A stretch of 64,000 bases of DNA from Rutidosis leptorrhynchoides. Taxonomy: Eukaryota > Streptophyta > Magnoliopsida > Asterales > Asteraceae. The stretch lies in contig NC_092336.1 in NCBI RefSeq assembly GCF_046630445.1, positions 502,711,001-502,775,000 on the forward strand, read 5' to 3'. A model generated the notes under the pieces. The model saw nothing but the letters and a program-made list of their open reading frames with translations, was not told the origin of the DNA and ran no database searches. The position numbers and the translations under genes were made by a program. Positions 47,449-59,756 of the stretch are shown piece by piece; positions within the stretch are counted from its first letter, which is position 1, and each line of letters opens with the position of its first letter.

Positions 47449-49100
47449 TCGATTGGCACTCTTATTTCTCGTTCTTATTAACATAATGATGAGTTTTGAT
47501 TTTGTTGATTATATGCTTGGTCTTTATTGCATCATGTTAGGCTACAACTTTTGTGTGTTCACTTAATTTTGAACCTTTGATTGTGGATTTTTAATCATAT
47601 TTACTTTTATTGTGTTAATTTGGTTGATGATTGTTGTGTTCAACCAAAGACCCATTGTTGCTAGGATTTGATATATTTCTCCAATCACATGAGTTGTTGA
47701 GTGATTAACGAGAGTTAATTTGCAATATATGACTTGTGCTTCAACACCTCTGGTGATCTAGACAATTACATGAGTACTACCGAGAGATCGGTGTATAAGT
47801 GTGATTGGTGATTGGTTGATATTGAAACCTAGCAATTATGTAATCATATTCGGGAGACCGATGTGGTTTGTGGCTCTACGAGAGTGAAAACTGGGTTGAG
47901 TCTCAGAGTCATTAGTCAGGTATAACTTACACTGACATGGAAAGATTATTGAGAGTTGATTGCTTCTTATTGGCTGAGGCGCGTGATTATTTGACCAGTA
48001 GTCATAAGACTATATACGTTATAATCGACTAAAGTTGTATACAATTCAAGTCGAAGGGAATTAATTAAGTGGGCATCACTTTATTATCATTATTTAGTTG
48101 CTTTTACGCATTTACATTTTCAAATGAATTCTCAAAACTCCCCTCCTTATTACAGTAATATTTGTTGGTAATTCGATTTTAAAACACATAATTCCCTACG
48201 GATCGACTCGGACTTATTGTTGACTATCTACATACGATTGAGACTAGTTGCTCATTTGTGTATTAGTAATTGACCATTGTGTCATGTTTTTATTAGTGTT
48301 GTCTAGGCACATCAGATATTTATGTGAAAGTGCTTTTGGAAGATGTTTACTTTTCGAAGGATTTATGAGATCATGTTGATTTCGTATATTATTTGAGCCA
48401 ATATTAACTTTTTTTTCAACAGTCTGTTTTACATCGTCTTTAACGATATTGAGATTCTTTGAATCTTCTTTATTGGCTATGATCATTTTCCTTCATTATT
48501 TTGAACCTTTTGATTTTAGGAGTGAGTGATGGTGAGTGGTAATTTTTGAGTGAGATGGTGGATATTGAAATAGATGAATTTTTGGTGGAGTGTGGGGGAT
48601 TTCGTATATTCCCAGAATGTTTAAGGATCTTGACTATGCTAATTATTTTTCTCGAGTATTTTTCGGCAGTAGGACAAGAATTTGGCGTTAAAATCATTCG
48701 AAATGGCAAGAATTTTCTCTAAAAGTAGACACATTTTGACTGCTTTTCGAAACAGTTCATTTTCCATTTATGTCACTTATCTTCTTTTAACCCATTTTTA
48801 TCCCATTTTGCTATTTAAACAAACAATCTTCTAAATTAAAGGCACTTGATTTAGGCATTTGAATCTAGTTACGACGTATGCCTATATCCCACACTTAGAA
48901 TAACATTGTCCTCAATGTTCGGGGCGCACCAAGTGTGACGATCCCACACTTAGAGTTTCAAATCAAAAATAGTTGGATGATGATTCTAGACTTATTCTGG
49001 GCTAGAATCCCACACTTAATGATAAGTTGGGGATATAGCATAGTTTAAGTTATAACTACCGAAATTTTAAAAAAGATTAGATCGGAATAATACTTCCCTC
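47449..49100. other. Retroelement debris, unassigned
   Basis: No open frame of note. Around 47640-48235 the wording (ACCGAGAGATCGGTG, then CCCTACGGATCGACTCGGAC) recalls LTR or leader sequence of Athila/Tat-type elements. Around 48885-49015, three minus-strand AAGTGTGGGAT-like tracts recall their polypurine regions. Conceptual peptides at 48244-48709 (minus) show no domain. It is probably old, mixed element sequence into which E inserted. Confidence 0.4.
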
Positions 49101-49103
49101 GGG

Positions 49104-49782
49104 TGATGGTTGCTTTGCTTGGTAGGGTTGAGTGACCTCTTTTGTTGATCCTCCATAAATCTCCTTTTTTCCTATATAGATATGATTTGATCATCTCGTG
49201 AGCGTGAACACTCATGATTTTGGGAAACCAAGGTGTTTGTACAATAACCGACGATTAGTATTGATATGGGGATATGCAAGTCACAGAGACTGAGATTGAG
49301 TGATTATGATTTTGGTTTTGTTCGTTGGCGATTCCCCGAAGGTAACAATCAGAGGATTGTTTTATGCCACCGAAGCAAATGATATAACATGATTGTGTTA
49401 TTATGTGTGTATTTCTTGAATGTGGAATGTTTCCTGCATTCTATTCTATTTATAAGTGGGATGGAGCGGCTTCCTATACCAGCTCGCTAGTTCCCAATGA
49501 TTTTGGATCACTAGTTGACTTTCCCTTTTGGTAAACCTGCAGAGGAAAGTAAGCTTTTCCCTTTCCTTTGTGGTACAGGCGTGCACCGAGCTAGGAATAG
49601 TTTCGCTAGCTTGACTTTGTAATTAACCGAGGTTTTATGGGCTCTAAGATCACTATTATTGCTCTGATTCCAGGACCTCGTTCACTGTAGCTAAAGTTTT
49701 CCTTCATTCTATATATTGTGGCCAGATCCTCCAAAGCAAACTGTGAAGCTGGTAAACGGGCTGGAGGTGGGGTACACTATCA
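49104..49782 (-). mobile_element. Possible LTR of an old element (H), minus sense
   Basis: The right border reads GGGGTACACTATCA followed by AGCCCCCCAGTTT. In minus sense this is a polypurine tract AAACTGGGGGGCT followed by an LTR start TGATAGTG, as in element F and many Athila/Tat-type elements. A TATA box (minus) lies at 49447-49454. The left border near 49104 (TGATGGTTGC) is a guess by analogy with F's TGATGTTTGC. The sequence 49783-50065 would be its internal remnant, cut by LARD2. Confidence 0.4.
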
Positions 49783-50970
49783 AGCCCCCCAGTTTAATTT
49801 TACGAAGCATTAATATCAACATATGAGCTTCGTTAAGTTAAACTTAGTAATAATTACTTTTGCTGCTGTGATTTGACAATTAACTGCACCGTTAATACTC
49901 TTGTCCCCGAAATTACTACTTTACCCTTAATGAGAGAATCTTTTCTGTTTTGCTGTTGGGGGTACGATCGTCCAATGGGTTGCAGTTACTGAGAGTGCCC
50001 TGCAGTTTGATTTGACGGCCACCCTTCTATTTTTCTTAAGGTTTTAACGCCTCCTCTTCTCCCTCTGAAACGACTCGTCCATATTACTCTAAACGTGGTA
50101 CGTTATTCATTGGTCCCATAGCGAGGTATTTGACCTCTATATGATACATTTTAGAAAAATATTGCATTCGTTTTATAAAAAGCACACCATTATTATACAT
50201 AATGCATGTTTTAAACAAGTGGGCGATTATTTAAGAAATAATTTCCATGATACATCGGTTTCCAAATACTACACACGTGACATAACAGTTGAATATAATA
50301 CATGACAAAGGTTTTATTGAATGCAACATTTCATTTAAACAAAAGCATGAGACTCCATGCACAACTTGCTCAGATAATGCAACAGCGGAAGACTTTCTTA
50401 AGGACCTGAGAATAAACATGCTTAAACAGTCAACACAAAGGTTGGTGAGATATATAGGTTTAGAGCTAGCATCGATATAAATATAGACTACAAGATTTCA
50501 TAGTTATAAATATATGTACACTCGCAAGTGTATACAAGTATTCTATAAGTTGTTGAGCGCTTCAGTAACCATACTTAACCATTAATGTAGCATATTCCCT
50601 TTATTATGAAATCTCCCTACACTGTACCAAGTGTAGTAAAAACGAAGTACTATGCAACCATTTATGATACTAGAGCGACTAGCCCGGTTGGGGTTGTCAA
50701 ACCCGATAGATCTATCAATAGGATTCGCGCTTCATGTAAATATTAGTTACCAAGCTATTAGGGAAGATATGCAAGGTGGTACAACTCAACGTAGAATATA
50801 TTTTAAGTACTTGTGTCCATGGCGTAAAACATAAAATGCATGTATTCTCATCCCAAAATATTTTTAGAGTTTAAAAATGGGACTATATACTCACGGTAGT
50901 AAAAGTACATTAATAATAAGTTTTCAACTTATTAAAAATATGGCCGTCGTCCTTGGATTCACGAACCTGT

Positions 50971-51003
<33 letters not shown>

Positions 51004-51035
51004 CAAAATGTAATACAACTATTATTCATATCATA

Positions 51036-51187
51036 TCTTCAATCACATGTGATTGTTTAAGTTCATATTTCAGTCACGTGTGATTGTTTAAGTTCATATT
51101 TTCAATCACGTGTGATAGTTTAAGTTCATATTTTTAATCACGTGTGATTGTTTATGTTTATATTTTCAATCACGTGTGATTGTTTAC
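51036..51187. repeat. Five tandem 36-bp units with palindromic G-box-like core
   Basis: Each unit carries AATCACGTGTGATT or a near variant (first copy AATCACATGTGATT), followed by GTTTAAGTTCATATTTTC. CACGTG is the plant G-box bound by bZIP and bHLH factors. The core is also self-complementary in RNA. It lies about 1 kb downstream of the LTR TATA box in sense. Confidence 0.88.
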
Positions 51188-52150
51188 ATAGTATACACGT
51201 ATAGTAGTCCACAATTAGTAGTACATAGTATACATGTGTTGTATAAGACTCAATCATGACCCACAATACCGCTATTGTAGTTACACGTATTGCGTATGTG
51301 GTGTCTTTTGATTTATCCGACATATTGTGTAACCATGACATGTTATAATACATGTATAATACAAGAAAAGTTAGCTAGGATATGGTTAGTATAGATTTTA
51401 ATGAATTAATCCCGTAATCAAATTATCCATTTCTAACCAATATTGTTTTGCCCATAATTTCTTCGTTATAAATCCGTTTTGAGTGAATCAAATTGCTATG
51501 GTTTCATAACGAACTGTAATTTGTGAAACTAAACTGAAAAAGTTGTGGTTATAGTCGAAGTTATAAGTTATAATCCATATTTGAAAGAGGTAGTCATTTC
51601 CGTCGAAAGAACGTCATCTTGATGACCATTTTGAAAAAACATACTTCAATTTTGAGTTTAACCATGATTTTTAGATATACTATCATGTTCATATGAAATA
51701 TCATTTTCCCAGAAGAACAACTTTTAAATCAAAGATTATGATAGTTTTTAATTATCCAACCCAAAACAGCCCCCGGTTTTACTACGACGGCGTATGTCCG
51801 GTTTTACGGTGTTCTTCCTGTTTTCAATTTTTAACTCATTAAGTTAGTATATCATATAGATATAAAACATGTGTTAAGTTGTTTTTAAAAGTCAATTTAG
51901 AAGGATTAACTTTGTTTGCGAACAATTTTAGAATTAACTAAACTATGTTCCAGTTTATAAACTCTTATATAGATAGCTATAGACATATGAATTGAAAAAG
52001 AGTTGAAGTAGAGTTTTTACCTCAAGTTTAGAATGTAAAGTAGCTGGAAAGAAGTAGTAGAACAAATCTTGAGAGAGTTCTTGCAAGTGTGTGTGAAAAT
52101 TGGAAGTAAAATTTGGAAAATGAATGTGTAAAAATGAGTTAGAAATGGTG

Positions 52151-52162
52151 CTTATTTATAGG
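52151..52162 (-). promoter_or_regulatory. TATA box in LARD2 LTR
   Basis: In minus sense CCTATAAATAAG, about 760 bases from the LTR start. It is the same style as the E LTR TATA box. Confidence 0.6.
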
Positions 52163-52560
52163 TTTGAAAATTTGGTTTTTATTGAAAATATCTAAGATAA
52201 GTTAAAATGTATTAAGTCATGAATGACATATTAAATTGATTAGGTCATGGATGACATATTACACAAATAATTGCAGATTTCTATTGATATATACCAATAG
52301 TAAATACTTCTAGAAGCTGTGTATAATACGGGTAAAAAAATACCGTATGAATGCGAGTAGAATTCTTGAGAAAATTGAACGAAAATATGAGTATAGCTAT
52401 CCTTTATATGTATTGGTATATTATAAAGTTTATTCAATACTTGTAAGGATGTATTTACACTCGTAATACATTATATGTAAATACATTTTAACATAAGTTA
52501 ATTACGTCATTTAAATAGTAACATATATATTGTTCAAAAACTCTTTAAATTAGTAGTATG

Positions 52561-52605
<45 letters not shown>

Positions 52606-52660
52606 TTGTTAATATTCTTAATGAGATATTTAATTATCATATTTTCAAGTTAGATATAAT

Positions 52661-52738
<78 letters not shown>
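52561..52738. repeat. (AT)n microsatellite pair in LARD2 LTR
   Basis: Two AT runs (about 52565-52600 and 52661-52738) flank a 60-base unique stretch. The conceptual frame over it reads alternating Ile-Tyr and is not a gene. Confidence 0.95.
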
Positions 52739-52741
<3 letters not shown>

Positions 52742-53968
52742 TATATGTTTAATACAAGTTATGACGTTCGTGAATCGTCGAACAAATGGTTGGTCAATTG
52801 TTTGTATGAAACTTATTTTAAAAGTTTTAAAACTTGTCAAAATTTATTAATTATCATGTCGGAATAATGTTATCATGTAAAGATTAAGTTTAAATTTTGG
52901 TCAGAAATTTCCGGGTCGTCACAGTACCTACCCGTTAAAGAAATTTCGTCCCGAAATTTGATTGGGATCGTCATGGCTGATAATAAGTATGTTTTCATGA
53001 CGCATAAGAGCTGAAAATTTGAGTTTTATCATCATTGAGTATTATAGATAAATCAATTTGATTTTGTGAAGAGTACGAGTGAAGCTATCGCAAAAGAGTG
53101 AAAATGAGTAAATACATGTTCATCTTATCCGGTGATGTAGCCACAGTTGATTTTTAGAATTCAAGGAATTTTAGAAGAAAATCTTCAAAATCTAAATAAG
53201 ATTCGATTCTTCAGAAATTAAGGAAATTAGGATCCTCTTTGGTTAAATGCGATAATCTGTTTTGATTGCCCTGTCGGATATTTCACTCTAAATCCACCCT
53301 CTTCATTTCCTTATTTCCACAGCTCATAACTTCTATTCTTCTTCCCTCAATTCATACTTTAAAGCATTCTTCAATATGCTCCATCCAGTTCTGATTCTTG
53401 ATATACTCCTAACTTTCATATATGTCATTCTTCTTTTTCATCTGCCACCGGAAGAATCTATTTACTTCTACTATACTCTTGGTTTTATAGTGTTTTTAGT
53501 TCTCCCGTGTCTTTATATTGCTATATGCATCGATATACATGGTTTGTAATTTCTGAGTTGTTGTTGGGCTTTATTTCTTCCCTTATATTTCAGAATCCTT
53601 GCTTCTGTCTTTCTATAATCACTGACATCCACAGTTAATGCTCTCTTCTATTTGCTGCAATTTATACTCCCATTTCTATTTTGGAGCTTCATCCTTTTGT
53701 TTTCTCTTCCCGACTTTAAGTCAAGCGAATAATGGTCCAGAATTCGTAGACATGAATTTTTGGAATGAACATCGTTAATGTTCTAAGAAGGAAATTGTAA
53801 TGGCACGATCTTGATTTGTCAAATTACCAGAATACCTTAAAAAAGACCGAATCATCAAGAAAAATATTTTCTTGATATGTTTAGAGGTTAAGTATAATAC
53901 CAGAGTCGTGTAACATGGCACATGATGACGTTATGATCTGTGAATCATCGCGTTTTATTTAGAAACTC

Positions 53969-54031
53969 AGCATGACTTACTGTAATATAATCACGTTGAT
54001 CAAGTGTGATTATATTATACTAACTCATGCT
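53969..54031 (-). repeat. Large conserved hairpin with palindromic loop in LARD2 core
   Basis: Same 26-base arms and 11-base loop as 13021-13083. The loop palindrome is TTGATCAA, and a T-A stem pair of LARD1 is C-G here, both sides changed. Confidence 0.85.
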
Positions 54032-54239
54032 TCAGTTCCTAACATTACTTCAAAACATTCATATTTTAAACTCGAAGGTTTCATAATTTAGAAACTAAAA
54101 TAGTTTTTTTATGATGTAACACAGATAGCGTAAAAAGATGAATTATTTCAGATAAGAATAGTCATGAAAATATCCTAAAAAATATTGACGATATTTATAA
54201 TGAAAGATACGATGATTTCTTAGAATTTTTAATATCAGA

Positions 54240-54720
54240 GGATGATGAAGAATATTGTCCGCAAGGGTTCAGAGTCAGGAGCAAGGTATTTGTTAATGAC
54301 TTCAGTAGATACTGAATCATTTGGATTCTTTGAAGGTAGGTTTCGTCCTTGTGATTTGTCCACAGCCTCCTTCATGGTTTGTTCAATCCGTTTTTCAGTA
54401 CCAAATCTTCTCTTTTTCTGAGCTTTGCCAACACACTATTCTTTATCATCAATTTGCCAACACACTATTCTTTATCATCAAACTTTTTACTGTTAAGGTC
54501 GTTTACAGTTTTTGCTTCTTCATCAGCATTTTTCAAAATTTCGAGAACTAGTTCGTAGTTTAGGGTGTTTTTCAGAAACTTCACATTCGAAGTCTGTAAG
54601 TCTTGGAGGTAGATGTTATATGTACATATATAACTGTCGGCGTAGAATTGCTGTGAAATTCGGAAATAATGATTCAAGCTTTTTGGTATGGTAACTACCA
54701 TTACAAGATGCAGATGAGTA
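54240..54720 (-). pseudogene. Coding-like stretch of LARD2 (broken)
   Basis: Minus-strand peptides with TEKRIEQTMKEA and SKNP correspond to those in LARD1 (13250-13560), and an acidic Asn-rich segment lies upstream. A 28-base tandem duplication lies within it at about 54427-54482. The family and function are unknown. Confidence 0.4.
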
Positions 54721-55190
54721 TGTGATAGGGTTTCAATGAATAATTATAGTGATTTTTCATAGAGGCTTAAGGATCAAAGAAGTTGTTGGTAAGTTTACTG
54801 CTAATGTGGCAAGATATGAAAAGGTTCTCCGGTAACAATGATGAAGGGGTAATCGTTATAATAGGGCTTATTTGAATGAATAATTGAAGGTGATTTGCTG
54901 GAGCCGTGACAAAACTGTCTATTCTGAAAAGAGATTGAAAAGTTATTTTAGGTAATAAATGCCAAAGGGTCTGACACGGATACGTGTTAAACTATGACTT
55001 TGGTTTCGAGAGTTTTTCAGGTACATAACTGTGGGTAACATGTGGTTGGATCATCATCTCGATTGTTCATTATTTGAAGTGTCTTCAGGAATTTTGAAGG
55101 GTTTGAAAACAGATTGTAATCGTTAATATACATATGATGTTCTAGCACAGTTTTGAAGTCAAAGTATAGCTTTGAAAGATGTAGGAATCT

Positions 55191-56365
55191 GATGTTTGCG
55201 AGGTGGGGTACGAAATACTATATATTTTTAATACCAAATACGTTACAAATTACACAAGTTTTAATTATTTATTTACAGATGGGATATACCTAAACCTTGC
55301 TACAACACTATAGGCAGTGTACCTAATCGTAGAGTAGTATAGTTTTTAGTAAGTCCGGTTCGTTCCACAGGGAGACGAATTATTTTACACTATATTTTTA
55401 TATAACTATATTTGTACAAAATATAAATATATATATTACAATTATTATTATTATAAAAAGGGGGGTTTTACCGTTTAATGACCGGTTTGTCGATTTTATA
55501 TTTTAAGCGAAGAGTAAAGTAAATGACTATATTTAACTAACGATAAAATAAATAACAATAATTAAAATAACAATAAATAAAAGTACGAGGAAATATGAAA
55601 TAAAATATATTATGCTTATTTAAACTTCCGTAATCATGATATTTAACGTTTGGATTTAATTTATTACCCTGGGTTAATTGTCCTTTGTCCTGGATTATTT
55701 GATAAGTCCATCTGGTTTTGTCCATAATAGTCCATCGGTCATAATTATAAAGTGCGAGGGTCTTCGCCAAATTAACCTTATACCCGAAGTCAAATATTCC
55801 AACTAATTGGGGATTTAAACCGTAATAAGGTCTTAATACGTTGTTTAATGATTACACCAGGTTATCGACTGCGTGTAATCCAAGGTTTTAATACTTTATT
55901 AACAATTACACCAATTACCCTTGTATGTAATCCACCCCTGTTTTAATGAGTCCATTTACTATTAATCCATCCCCCGTTTCCAGTCAAATGAACAATTATT
56001 AGTATTTATAAATATCCCGCCTACCGTACCCGATCAAGCGTATGTGGTTATATATAACTATGTCAAATTGTAAATCTCTATATTAATCAAATATAAAGTC
56101 CATTAATAACCCATAGTCTCATTTCCACAAGTGTCGTTCTTTTGTCCAAACCCCAATTATGGTCCAAAGCCCAATAACCCCGTCTTAATATTTAGCCCAA
56201 CATCACGATTACTTCAGCTCAAATAAGCATAATAATAACTTAAATACGAGACATTAATTTAAAAAGGAGAACATAACTTACATTGATTATTTATCGCGTA
56301 GCTTTACACGGACATAATTTCGACTTTAAAACCCGTAAAATAACCTTTACATTACCCAAACTAAA

Positions 56366-56448
<83 letters not shown>

Positions 56449-57047
56449 CAGAGAGTGAGATTGAATTGGGATGGTCCTCTCTCGGCTGAATTCGATGGCT
56501 TTTGTAGGCCATTTATGAAACAGACAGCTCCGCGAGTGCAGAGTTTTTACCCTTTACAGCTCCGCGAGTGCGGAGCTTCAGATTCCAGCTCACCAAATTT
56601 TGGATCCTAGCTTTGTCGACATATTTATTATATATATATATAATATATAAATAATTTATATAATAATTTATATATTATATTTTATTCTTGTGCATAGTTG
56701 ACTTGTAATTTTAGGTCCGTTGCATCGCGCATTTATGCCCGGTTTATGTCTCGGTTCCGGATTTTCGAACGTCCTTTCGTACGCGTAGATATCTTGTACT
56801 TTGCGTTTCGCGGCTTGTACTCTTGTAATTTTTAGACGTTTCTCATCAATAATTTGAATCACTTGGATTGTACTTTGTACTTTTTAGCTTTTTGATCATT
56901 TGCATCTTCAAATCGTCATTTTCTTCTTTTGTGTTCGCACTTATTTATTTAAACGAATATTACATAAAAATAAAACAATTACAACTAAAAGCTTTACATA
57001 TTGGAAGGATATTGTGCCTAAATATATGTTCATTTAAAGCACTATCA
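55191..57047 (-). mobile_element. Element F 3' LTR (1857 bp)
   Basis: Begins TGATGTTTGCGAGG (plus) and ends AAAGCACTATCA, followed by the polypurine tract. The first 700 bases align with 63295-64000. It contains an AT run (about 56370-56445) and a pair of CG-rich hairpin motifs (56527-56543, 56559-56576). Confidence 0.9.
56370..56446. repeat. (AT)n microsatellite in element F LTR
   Basis: About 75 bases of AT within the 3' LTR. Confidence 0.95.
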
Positions 57048-57048
57048 A

Positions 57049-57064
57049 ATATCCCCACACTTGA
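57049..57064 (-). other. Polypurine tract of element F
   Basis: In minus sense CTCAAGTGTGGGGATAT, immediately before the LTR start TGATAGTGC. Similar tracts recur internally at about 58352, 58592 and 58908. Confidence 0.75.
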
Positions 57065-58889
57065 GCGTTACTTGTCCTCAAGCAATACAGAACTTGAAAT
57101 AAAATCACACTTCACTCGAATTACTTTTTTTATTCTCACACTTTATACATCAGTGATTTTGATACGACGGTATGAACAATGATAGTAACGATGTGGTTTA
57201 CAGTCCCACATGACTATGAAAATTTAGATCCTTAAGGAAATTGGATCTTTTTGAAAACATTTGATCTTTTGAAAATTCATTCTAGTTTTTACCCTAGATA
57301 AGTTTTCTGAAATAACCCTTCACCGGTGTTTGCAAAATATTTTTGTGGGTTTGGTGGGTTTCAGATTTGAAAATTTTAGTTCAAAACTTGTGGTTTTGTG
57401 TCACCCACTAGCTAACCTTGTATTAGGAAAGCAACACGTCCAGTATACTTGCTCGGTATATTACCTTTCGGTAAACTACCGTCCAGTTGTAAAGGAAAGC
57501 GTTGAACAAGCAACTGTTAAGGCAATGTCCCGTGACATGCTTTTGTTCATGGTCTAAAATGTGTCGGATGCAATTACTATCCTTTGTAGGAGTAATAATA
57601 AAGATCACCCTATAGTTTTTCGGTCTGGCACAAGGTCCTGTCTCCGACCATGCTATGCAACCACCGTTCTTACGGTTGACACCCGATTTGGTTCAGGTGA
57701 CCTAATGAATTCCAGTGAATTCTTAGGATTTTACGTTCAATGGTAATGAACGCATTGAAAATATGTTTTCAGAAAACAAATCGGTTTTAATTTGATCAAA
57801 ATATTTTCTCGTTCAAGCTCGAGTTTAGATATCATCGAATTCCATGAGTTTGTAATTCTCAATCTTTAAGGTCAATCTCAAGGATTGAGTAATATCAGGC
57901 TTAAAAGCTGATTTTTAATCTTTTAGGAGATTATCCTTTCTGGGGGTCTAATTCATTAGTCTTATCAAGCTAATTTGCAAGGCGCCCTCCCCATTTTACG
58001 AGACAGATCCTCTCATGGTTAGGATAAGTCTGACCACTTGGTGACCCTGTTTGATGCTGAGGTCCGTGGATTTCCTGCTGATTTTAGTGATGACTTTTCT
58101 AGATTTTTCGTCAACCTACAGCTGGTCTGGACGACAACTTCTTGACCTAAATCAAGAAGCACGTGTCTTTTTAGGAAGACTTTACTTCCTTTTAATGATG
58201 GAATTGATTCATCGTGTAGATCCATCTCTCTTTCAAATATATTACAGTAAACCGGGTAAAACAGTTAATTTAGTCCAAAACAAAAGCACCTGCAATAAAC
58301 TTTTCAGAAACATGTGATAGATAGTTTTTAATTGAATAACTTGGTACATTCTCCCCACACTTGGCTTTTTTCATGCGTCTTTTTATATCTTAATAAATAA
58401 ATTCAAGCGTTTTAGTTGTTTCTCAATTTATGTCCTTTTCGAGGTAACGATAATTTCGGTATTAACACCTAGTTTTATCGTTCATAAATATGTATAAACA
58501 TGATTTTGAATTCATTTAGTTGAAAATTTTTCAAATTTTCATAGAATTTAGAAAATAAACCAAGTATAAACCCGAGAGAATTTATAACCCTTCCCCACAC
58601 TTGAGATCAAGCAATGCCCTCATTTTCATGAAATCAGGCTATAATTATAAATTCATGAGGGTGATTAGTGTAGAAAAGTGATTAAGAATACCCAGTTTGT
58701 AATTTCAAAGCTCGTCGAATGATAGATGGTGCACCTCATCGTTCATTCCTTCTTGTTTTATCACACATGTTTTTCTTCAAAAACTGCTGCTTTTCTGAAC
58801 TGTTTACTAATATTTGAAAATGCGTCTTTTACGCTAATCGTGCATTTTTATTAACGAGTTATGCACTAACCCGAACCCCTAATTTAACG
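57065..58889 (-). other. Element F 3' internal region
   Basis: No convincing protein. Conceptual frames show no domains. Three further AAGTGTGGGGA-type tracts on the minus strand are the only recognisable signals. Confidence 0.55.
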
Positions 58890-59594
58890 TTAAGTGGGGT
58901 TAGACTTCCCCAAACTTAGCTGACGATATGTGAAGTCGGTAGAATAAGTTTCAAGAATTAAAATAGTGAGCCAGTTATTTACATCTCGGGTGGTGTATAA
59001 TATATCAATGGGTTTAAAGTTTAGACCCACCCGATCGTCACTACTTAATTCTTTTCTAAGTGTAGCTTTTAGTAAATGGATATGTCTTTTTTCTGGTTCT
59101 TGGTCAAATAGATCGATATACACTGACATACATATTATAGGGTGGACAATTCCTAACATTTCCTTTCGTTCATTCTCGGGATCAAAGGTTTCACCTCTAT
59201 TACCCAATTGGGTGAAATCCGAGGTGTCATTATCTATTACAGCTCGTAGTTCATCTTCGGTAGATGACTCGTCTATTGAGAATATTGGGTTGGAAGGTTG
59301 TGGAATGGTGAATTTCGGGATCGTAGTAGATTCTTCTTCATTAACGGTACTTATCGGTCCCACCATTTTGGTCTCGGGGGTAAAATTTTCAACGTTATCG
59401 TTTTCCCAAGAGTACCAATTTGTCACCCTTACTTCTTCTTCATCCATTGATGGATCGATGATTTCGTCGGTAGAGGCTAATGTGTCGATATGTTGTGAAA
59501 TTGGTAAAACTGAATAAAAAGTAACATCGGGATAATTGGTGATTTCAGAGCTCTCAAATTCAACAAAATTCGATGATATGAGATTTTCTTGCAC
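58890..59594 (-). pseudogene. Element F acidic reading frame, unknown protein
   Basis: A 234-residue minus-strand frame. It is rich in Glu, Asp, Ser and Thr (SMDEEEVRVTNWYSWENDN and IFSIDESSTEDELRAV), then has a more ordered C-terminal part with GIVHPIICMSVYIDLFDQEP, HIHLLKATLRKELSSDD and LNFKPIDILYTTRDVNNW. Further coding-like sequence lies upstream in sense beyond 59594 and on the far side of solo LTR G, including a CEICGDYHSTWEC zinc-knuckle-like motif at about 61780-61822. It may be a gag-derived protein of a pol-less element (inference); no known domain is recognised. It is broken as a whole. Confidence 0.55.
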
Positions 59595-59751
59595 AATACT
59601 CCTCAGATCAACAGGTGTGTAATCTGATAGAGTTTTAGCTTACCTATTTACAAACTCTCTCATTTGTTCATTTTGAACATCAAGTTCTTCGAGTTTGATT
59701 TTCATATAATCTAAAGAATTTTCAGACACATAATTTTCCTCGTCCTCTGGT

Positions 59752-59756
59752 TGTTG
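59752..59756. repeat. Target-site duplication of solo LTR G, left copy (TGTTG)
   Basis: TGTTG directly before the LTR, repeated at 61669-61673 directly after it. Confidence 0.93.

Larger units (their letters stand above)
50066..52923 (-). mobile_element. LARD2 3' LTR (2858 bp)
   Basis: Ends TGAAACGACTCG and CGGGTCGTCACA. The sense 3' end shares blocks with the D and LARD1 LTRs: CATAGCGAGGT-ATTTGACCTC near 50120, an AG-acceptor-like box at 50391-50460, and a two-hairpin block at 50669-50716. It includes a TATA box (minus) at 52151-52162, AT runs at about 50978-51002, 52563-52600 and 52661-52738, and a five-unit G-box palindrome array at 51036-51187. Confidence 0.82.
50066..55190 (-). mobile_element. 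LARD2: second LARD-like element, visible 3' LTR and part of core
   Basis: A minus-sense LTR (50066-52923) is followed by a core (52924-55190) that is clearly homologous to the LARD1 core in the same order: GGGACGAAATTT border tract, hairpin (53969-54031), coding-like stretch (about 54240-54720), and the tail near 55170 matching 13838-13855 of LARD1. Element F cuts the core at 55191; the 5' end lies beyond the window. No gag-pol motif is visible. It is diverged from LARD1, so the pair are relatives, not recent copies. Confidence 0.8.
52924..55190 (-). mobile_element. LARD2 core, truncated on the right by element F
   Basis: The first 150 bases align with LARD1 12381-12530. A 400-base pyrimidine-rich stretch (53290-53720) has no LARD1 match. 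Alignment resumes with the GACTTTAAGTCAAGCGAATAA segment. The short minus frame at 54465-54701 has acidic and Asn-rich character (NADEEAKTVNDLNSKKFDDK) and no known domain. Confidence 0.75.

Noticed and set aside
49658-49671. tRNA-Met primer-site-like string TGCTCTGATTCCA
   Set aside because: It has mismatches, lies inside the probable LTR of H, and has no LTR border next to it.
49783-50065. Host promoter or 5' UTR beside LARD2
   Set aside because: Sequence style is suggestive, but the adjoining purine tract and TGATAGTG border point to internal sequence of an old LTR element.
53290-53720. Possible host gene fragment in the pyrimidine-rich part of LARD2 core
   Set aside because: No frame, splice pattern or domain; composition alone is not evidence.
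58966-59517. Plus-strand Ser-rich frame of 183 residues
   Set aside because: Antisense shadow of the acidic F frame, its Ser runs being the complement of Asp/Glu codons.
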